Of a stretch of DNA of 54,181 nucleotides, positions 50,894 to 54,181 are shown one piece after another; within the stretch, counting starts at the first letter, position 1, and the number at the start of each line of letters is the position of its first letter. The notes under the pieces are model-generated. The model did no database searches. It was not told the origin of the DNA and saw only the letters and a program-made list of their open reading frames with translations. The translations under genes and the position numbers were made by a program. Source of the stretch: Cytophagales bacterium (GTDB taxonomy: Bacteria > Bacteroidota > Bacteroidia > Cytophagales > Microscillaceae); assembly GCA_013297825.1 (NCBI GenBank), contig JAAFIN010000005.1:1-54181 (forward strand). The letters are read 5' to 3'.

Positions 50894-51095
50894 AGTTTTA
50901 TGATTTTATTTTATACAATTTCTTTCAAAATAATTTTTTGGATTATGCTCAGATATTTTTCTGTAAAATTAAGCCTAAAATCAAATAACTTCTATTTTTT
51001 GAGCTATTCACTCAAATAATTTAACCTTATTTAACGAAATAAAATGCGAAAATAAGGCAAATTTTCCCTTTTTTCACATTTTTTTAGAAATTTTT
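50894..51095. other. Spacer without recognised feature
   Basis: 202 AT-rich bases between two minus-strand genes. I see no heptads, junction word or strong stem-loop here. Confidence 0.5.
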
Positions 51096-52412
51096 TCAAA
51101 AATCAATTTCCAAATCTCCATTTTCATCAATATCTTCATACAAGTTTTGGATTTGCGTTTCTGCATTTGTTAGAGGATTTCCTACCAAATGTAAATCACG
51201 CAATGATGTTGTATTTTGAAAAGCAGAAATGTCTGTAATTTGGTTATTTTCCAAAAATAAAGAACGAATTTTTGGAAGTTCTGACAAAGACAAAACATCT
51301 TTGATTTGATTATTTGCCAAATATAATTCTTTTAATTTGGTAAGATTTTTTAAATTGCCAAGATTTGAAATTTTATTTTGTTGCAAATGCAAAATTTTTA
51401 AGTTTGTTAAATTTCCCAAAGAAAAAATATTTTCAATTTGGTTATTGTTCAAATATAATTCTGTAAGTTTTTTAAGATTTTTCAAAGGAGAAATATTTTC
51501 AATTTTGTTGTTGTTAAAATTGATATTTTCAATTTCTGTAAAATTTTCCAACACAGAAATATCCACAATTTGGTTGTCATAAATTTCTAATTTCTTAATT
51601 TTAGAAAGGTTTTTTAATGGATTTAAGTCTTTTATTTGATTTTCTTGCAAATAAAGTTCTTCCAAAGCAGGCAAATTTTCAAAATCTGAAAGTTCTTTGA
51701 TTTCATTGTGATTTAACCCAATAATAGATAGTTTTTCAAGATTTTTTAGGGCATTTGTATCTTTAATTTTATTAAAATAAATCCAAAAAATTTCTAAATT
51801 TTTGAGATTTTCCAAAATAGAAATATCCTCAATTTGATTGTGTTGCAGATTTATTTCTTTCAAATTTACAAGATTTTGCAAAGGCGAAATATTAGAAATT
51901 TTACAAGCGTGTGCCACTATTTTTTCAAGTTTTGTAAGTCCTGAAAGTGGGGTAATATCACTTACAGGCGTTTCACAAATCCATAATTCTTTCAAATTTA
52001 TAAGATTTTTTAAGGGTGAAATGTCTGTAAATTTATTGTAACACGAAATCCATTGCCTTGTGTTAGAAACATACAAAGAAGTCAAATTTGTAAGATTTTG
52101 CAAAGGCGAAAGGTCAGTAATTAGATTATTATAAAGCCACAATTCTTGCAGATTTTTCATATCAGCAAGAGGCGAAAGGTCTGTTATTTCGTTGTAATGC
52201 AGTTTTAGAGAAATCAAATTTTTGAAAGGCAAAAGTGGTTCAAGGTCATAAATCTGTTTTCCGCCTAAATCCAATTCGGTAATTTCTGATAATTTTTGTA
52301 AATCTTCTTGCCCAAAAGTTACATTTTGAGGCATTTTGAGAGATTCTTTAAATAAATTTTGCCATTTGGTAGTGAGTTCTTCCCACCAAATTATTGTAAA
52401 ATGCTCGTTCAT
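51096..52412 (-). CDS. Internalin-like leucine-rich-repeat protein, cytosolic
   Basis: 438 residues without signal peptide or membrane segment. Residues about 45-425 are approximately 17 repeats of 22 residues in the internalin/SDS22 style: L-x-N-L-x-x-L-x-x-L-x-L-x-x-N-x-I-x-D-(I/L)-x-x-L. They form a curved solenoid with one repeat per coil. This repeat class differs from the LPxEI class of the two membrane LRR proteins at 41890-47005, so the genes are not recent paralogs. The first 40 residues are a separate helical cap. It is a protein-interaction scaffold with no obvious partner nearby. Confidence 0.85.
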   Translation of the reverse strand: MNEHFTIIWWEELTTKWQNLFKESLKMPQNVTFGQEDLQKLSEITELDLGGKQIYDLEPLLPFKNLISLKLHYNEITDLSPLADMKNLQELWLYNNLITDLSPLQNLTNLTSLYVSNTRQWISCYNKFTDISPLKNLINLKELWICETPVSDITPLSGLTKLEKIVAHACKISNISPLQNLVNLKEINLQHNQIEDISILENLKNLEIFWIYFNKIKDTNALKNLEKLSIIGLNHNEIKELSDFENLPALEELYLQENQIKDLNPLKNLSKIKKLEIYDNQIVDISVLENFTEIENINFNNNKIENISPLKNLKKLTELYLNNNQIENIFSLGNLTNLKILHLQQNKISNLGNLKNLTKLKELYLANNQIKDVLSLSELPKIRSLFLENNQITDISAFQNTTSLRDLHLVGNPLTNAETQIQNLYEDIDENGDLEIDF

Positions 52413-52721
52413 AGTTTTTTGGAAATTTTTTTGAAAAAATGCTTTTTTTATGATATAAGGAATGAATTAAAAATAAAATGGATACTTTTAAAAATAGGCA
52501 TAAATGCCTATTCTATAAATATTTTTGTATTTTTATGTATAGCACAGGCATTTATGCCTGTGAAACGTCAAACATATCCAAATTAGGATTTATTCATTCC
52601 TAAATTTATAAAAATTAAAACATTTTTCCAAAATTCCCCAACTTTAAAAAAGATTGTAATTTTACACCTATTAAAAATACATATCAAAACAAAAACATTT
52701 TATAAAAAAATATAAAAAATA
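52413..52721. repeat. Divergent spacer with two GGCATAAATGCC palindromes
   Basis: 309 bases. AATAGGCATAAATGCCTATT (52493-52512) and CACAGGCATTTATGCCTGTG (52543-52562) share the same 12-base palindromic core but have different complementary flanks. They are 50 bases apart, centre to centre. The rest is AT-rich, without a clear promoter match. Confidence 0.75.
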
Positions 52722-53990
52722 ATGTTCAAAAAAATATTCTTTTTCTTGCATCAAATCTTTGAAAGCGTAGCTTTTGCATTACAAGCCCTCAAATCCAACC
52801 TTTTGCGTACTACATTATCACTTTTGGGCGTTACGATAGGGATTTTTGCGATAATTGCAGTTTATACGATTGTGGATTCCTTAGAACGAACCATTAGAGA
52901 AGATATGTCTTTTATAGGTGATGATGTGATGTATGTCCAAAAATTTCCTTGGAAATTTGGAGGTTCTGATGAATATCCTTGGTGGAAATATTTTAATCGC
53001 CCTACCAATTCAGTAAATGATTTTCGTTTTTTGGACAAAAATGTCCAAAATGCCAAAGCTGTGGCTATCATTGCCAGCAAACGCAATCTAAACGCAAAAT
53101 CAGATTACAACAGTATGGGCGGAACGGTTTTTATGGGGGTTTCACACGGTTATAATAAAATTACAGATTTTACCATAGATTATGGCAGATATTTTACCCC
53201 ACAAGAAATAGAAACTGCACGTGATGTGATGGTCATAGGTGCTAATATTGCTGATAAATTATTTGGAAAACAATCACCACTCAATAAAACAATTCGTATC
53301 AAAGGCAAGAGTTTTATGGTGATAGGTGTAATGAGGAAAGAAGGTGCTAATATTTTTGGCGAAAGTTTTTTAGATGAGCGTATGCTTGTGCCTTATACTG
53401 CTTTTAGCAAAATGTATTTGATTGGTAACAAAGGAATTGACCCAATGATAGCCATAAAAGGTTATCAAGAAGATAAAGAATTGATGGAATTGGAGGGCGA
53501 ACTTAGGGGCTTGCTTCGCACACGTAGAGGCTTAAAACCTTATCAAGAAGATAATTTTGCATTAAACCGTACTGAATTATTTGCACAAGCTATTACAGGA
53601 CTTTTTGGGGTAATTGGGCTTGCAGGAGGCGTAATAGGTAGTTTTTCAATATTGGTAGGTGGTTTTGGGATTGCAAATATTATGTTTGTATCAGTAAAAG
53701 AACGCACCAATTTGATAGGTATTCAAAAAGCACTTGGGGCAAGAAATTATTTTATTTTGTGCCAATTTTTATTTGAAGCAATGTTTTTGAGTTTGATAGG
53801 CGGATTATTTGGGTTATTGTTTGTTTATTTGCTTACTTTTGTGCCATTGGGAAGTTTGACCATTACGCTTACTTTCAAAAATGTATTTACAGGTCTGTTT
53901 ATTTCATCTTTTGTGGGCATTGTTTCAGGCGTAATTCCTGCGTATTCTGCTTCACGCCTTGACCCTGTGGAAGCTATGAGGTCAAAATAA
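52722..53990 (+). CDS. MacB-type ABC transporter permease
   Basis: 422 residues. The first membrane helix is at about 25-48 (FALQALKSNLLRTTLSLLGVTIGIFAII, the MacB signature). A large periplasmic MacB_PCD domain spans about 50-270, and three C-terminal membrane helices (about 285-420) carry the FtsX motif, ending SGVIPAYSASRLDPVEAMRSK. The ATP-binding subunit is not in the window on either side. It probably works in a MacB-like mechanotransmission or efflux complex. The C-terminal coupling motif is intact. Confidence 0.92.
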   Translation: MFKKIFFFLHQIFESVAFALQALKSNLLRTTLSLLGVTIGIFAIIAVYTIVDSLERTIREDMSFIGDDVMYVQKFPWKFGGSDEYPWWKYFNRPTNSVNDFRFLDKNVQNAKAVAIIASKRNLNAKSDYNSMGGTVFMGVSHGYNKITDFTIDYGRYFTPQEIETARDVMVIGANIADKLFGKQSPLNKTIRIKGKSFMVIGVMRKEGANIFGESFLDERMLVPYTAFSKMYLIGNKGIDPMIAIKGYQEDKELMELEGELRGLLRTRRGLKPYQEDNFALNRTELFAQAITGLFGVIGLAGGVIGSFSILVGGFGIANIMFVSVKERTNLIGIQKALGARNYFILCQFLFEAMFLSLIGGLFGLLFVYLLTFVPLGSLTITLTFKNVFTGLFISSFVGIVSGVIPAYSASRLDPVEAMRSK

Positions 53991-54181
53991 AATAAAGGTG
54001 TTAGGGGGAAGGTGTCAGGCAGGGGCGATTGTTTCTGTTTCTCTGTCTAAACGCTTGGAGGGTTTCAAACTAAGGGTGTAAGGAAGATATTTAGTTAGTT
54101 CAAATATATAAATTATATTTTTATAATTTATATATTAGGATTACTTAAATATTATTTTATTAAAATAACTAATGAATAATT
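53991..54181. repeat. Window-end spacer: family D heptads and half palindrome
   Basis: GGTGTTAGGGGGAAGGTGTC (53997-54016) is a purine-sense family D array after the permease stop. GCTTGGAGGGTTTCAAACTA (54054-54073) is one arm of the GGAGGG palindrome without its complement. The rest is AT-rich. Confidence 0.6.

Overview
The window is a stretch of chromosome from a low-GC member of the phylum Bacteroidota, probably Cytophagales-like. The evidence is coding: two 7TMR-DISM receptors, DUF3127, DUF2490, DUF2723, DUF349, DUF4476, GbsR-type and WG-repeat proteins, many lipoproteins and secreted proteins, and no Shine-Dalgarno sequences. It is also regulatory: four promoters match TTTG-N19-TAnnTTTG, the Bacteroidota housekeeping consensus. 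I see no tRNA, rRNA, phage genes, transposase or CRISPR array.

Layout. 1-5 kb: envelope genes (DoxX-like, Big_2/DM13 lipoprotein, beta-barrel, YceI), then overlapping DinB-like and NRDE genes. 4.4-11.5 kb: a DISM receptor with a SpoIIE phosphatase, a caspase-like peptidase, a cytochrome c lipoprotein, a WG-repeat lipoprotein and a large lipoprotein. 11.7-23.8 kb: metabolism and surface sugars (PTPS/QueD, RpiB, a small phosphoglycosyl transferase, MtnD, UDP-sugar dehydrogenase, PiT), mixed with small secreted proteins, a DUF3127 protein and a lone receiver domain. 23.9-29.1 kb: a defence-like patch with an AAA ATPase plus DUF3226/TOPRIM pair, an ADP-ribosylglycohydrolase and a type II R-M pair. 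29.3-39.5 kb: a DISM/PAS histidine kinase, a GbsR-type regulator, an EamA exporter, DUF349, DUF2490, STAS-like and WG-repeat proteins. 39.7-47 kb: a RloA/RloB-like ATPase plus TOPRIM pair directly abutting a tandem pair of membrane-anchored LRR proteins. 47-54 kb: a DUF2723 membrane glycosyltransferase-like protein, an orphan PD-(D/E)XK protein, an internalin-like LRR protein and a MacB-type permease.

The most unusual feature is the intergenic DNA. Four families of imperfect 7-nt-period arrays recur: A (AATTCCT/AATTCTT), B (CATTTAT/CATTCAC), C (TTCAAGG/TTCAAAG) and D (GTGTCAG/GAATCAG). They are combined with a 12-nt junction word, GGCTGTTTCATT, which I find as 13 exact copies on the two strands plus variants. 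The arrays follow a polarity rule. In every spacer where I can orient them, the purine-sense form lies at the left gene edge and the pyrimidine-sense form at the right gene edge, whichever way the genes point. Spacers therefore look like long inverted repeats with a variable core, and in convergent gene pairs the core is or contains a terminator hairpin. Arrays run up to start codons and supply the last codons of some genes. Separate palindrome families (GGAGGG, CCTATAAGG, ACTTGCCAAGT, GGCATAAATGCC) and a C-rich repeat are also dispersed. The C-rich repeat has entered two coding regions in frame. This resembles cyanobacterial heptameric STRRs combined with MITE/REP-like elements.

The two ATPase+TOPRIM pairs, the R-M pair, the orphan nuclease-fold protein and the caspase-like peptidase form scattered single defence-type modules rather than one large island. 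All functions are inferred from sequence read by eye; no searches were run.
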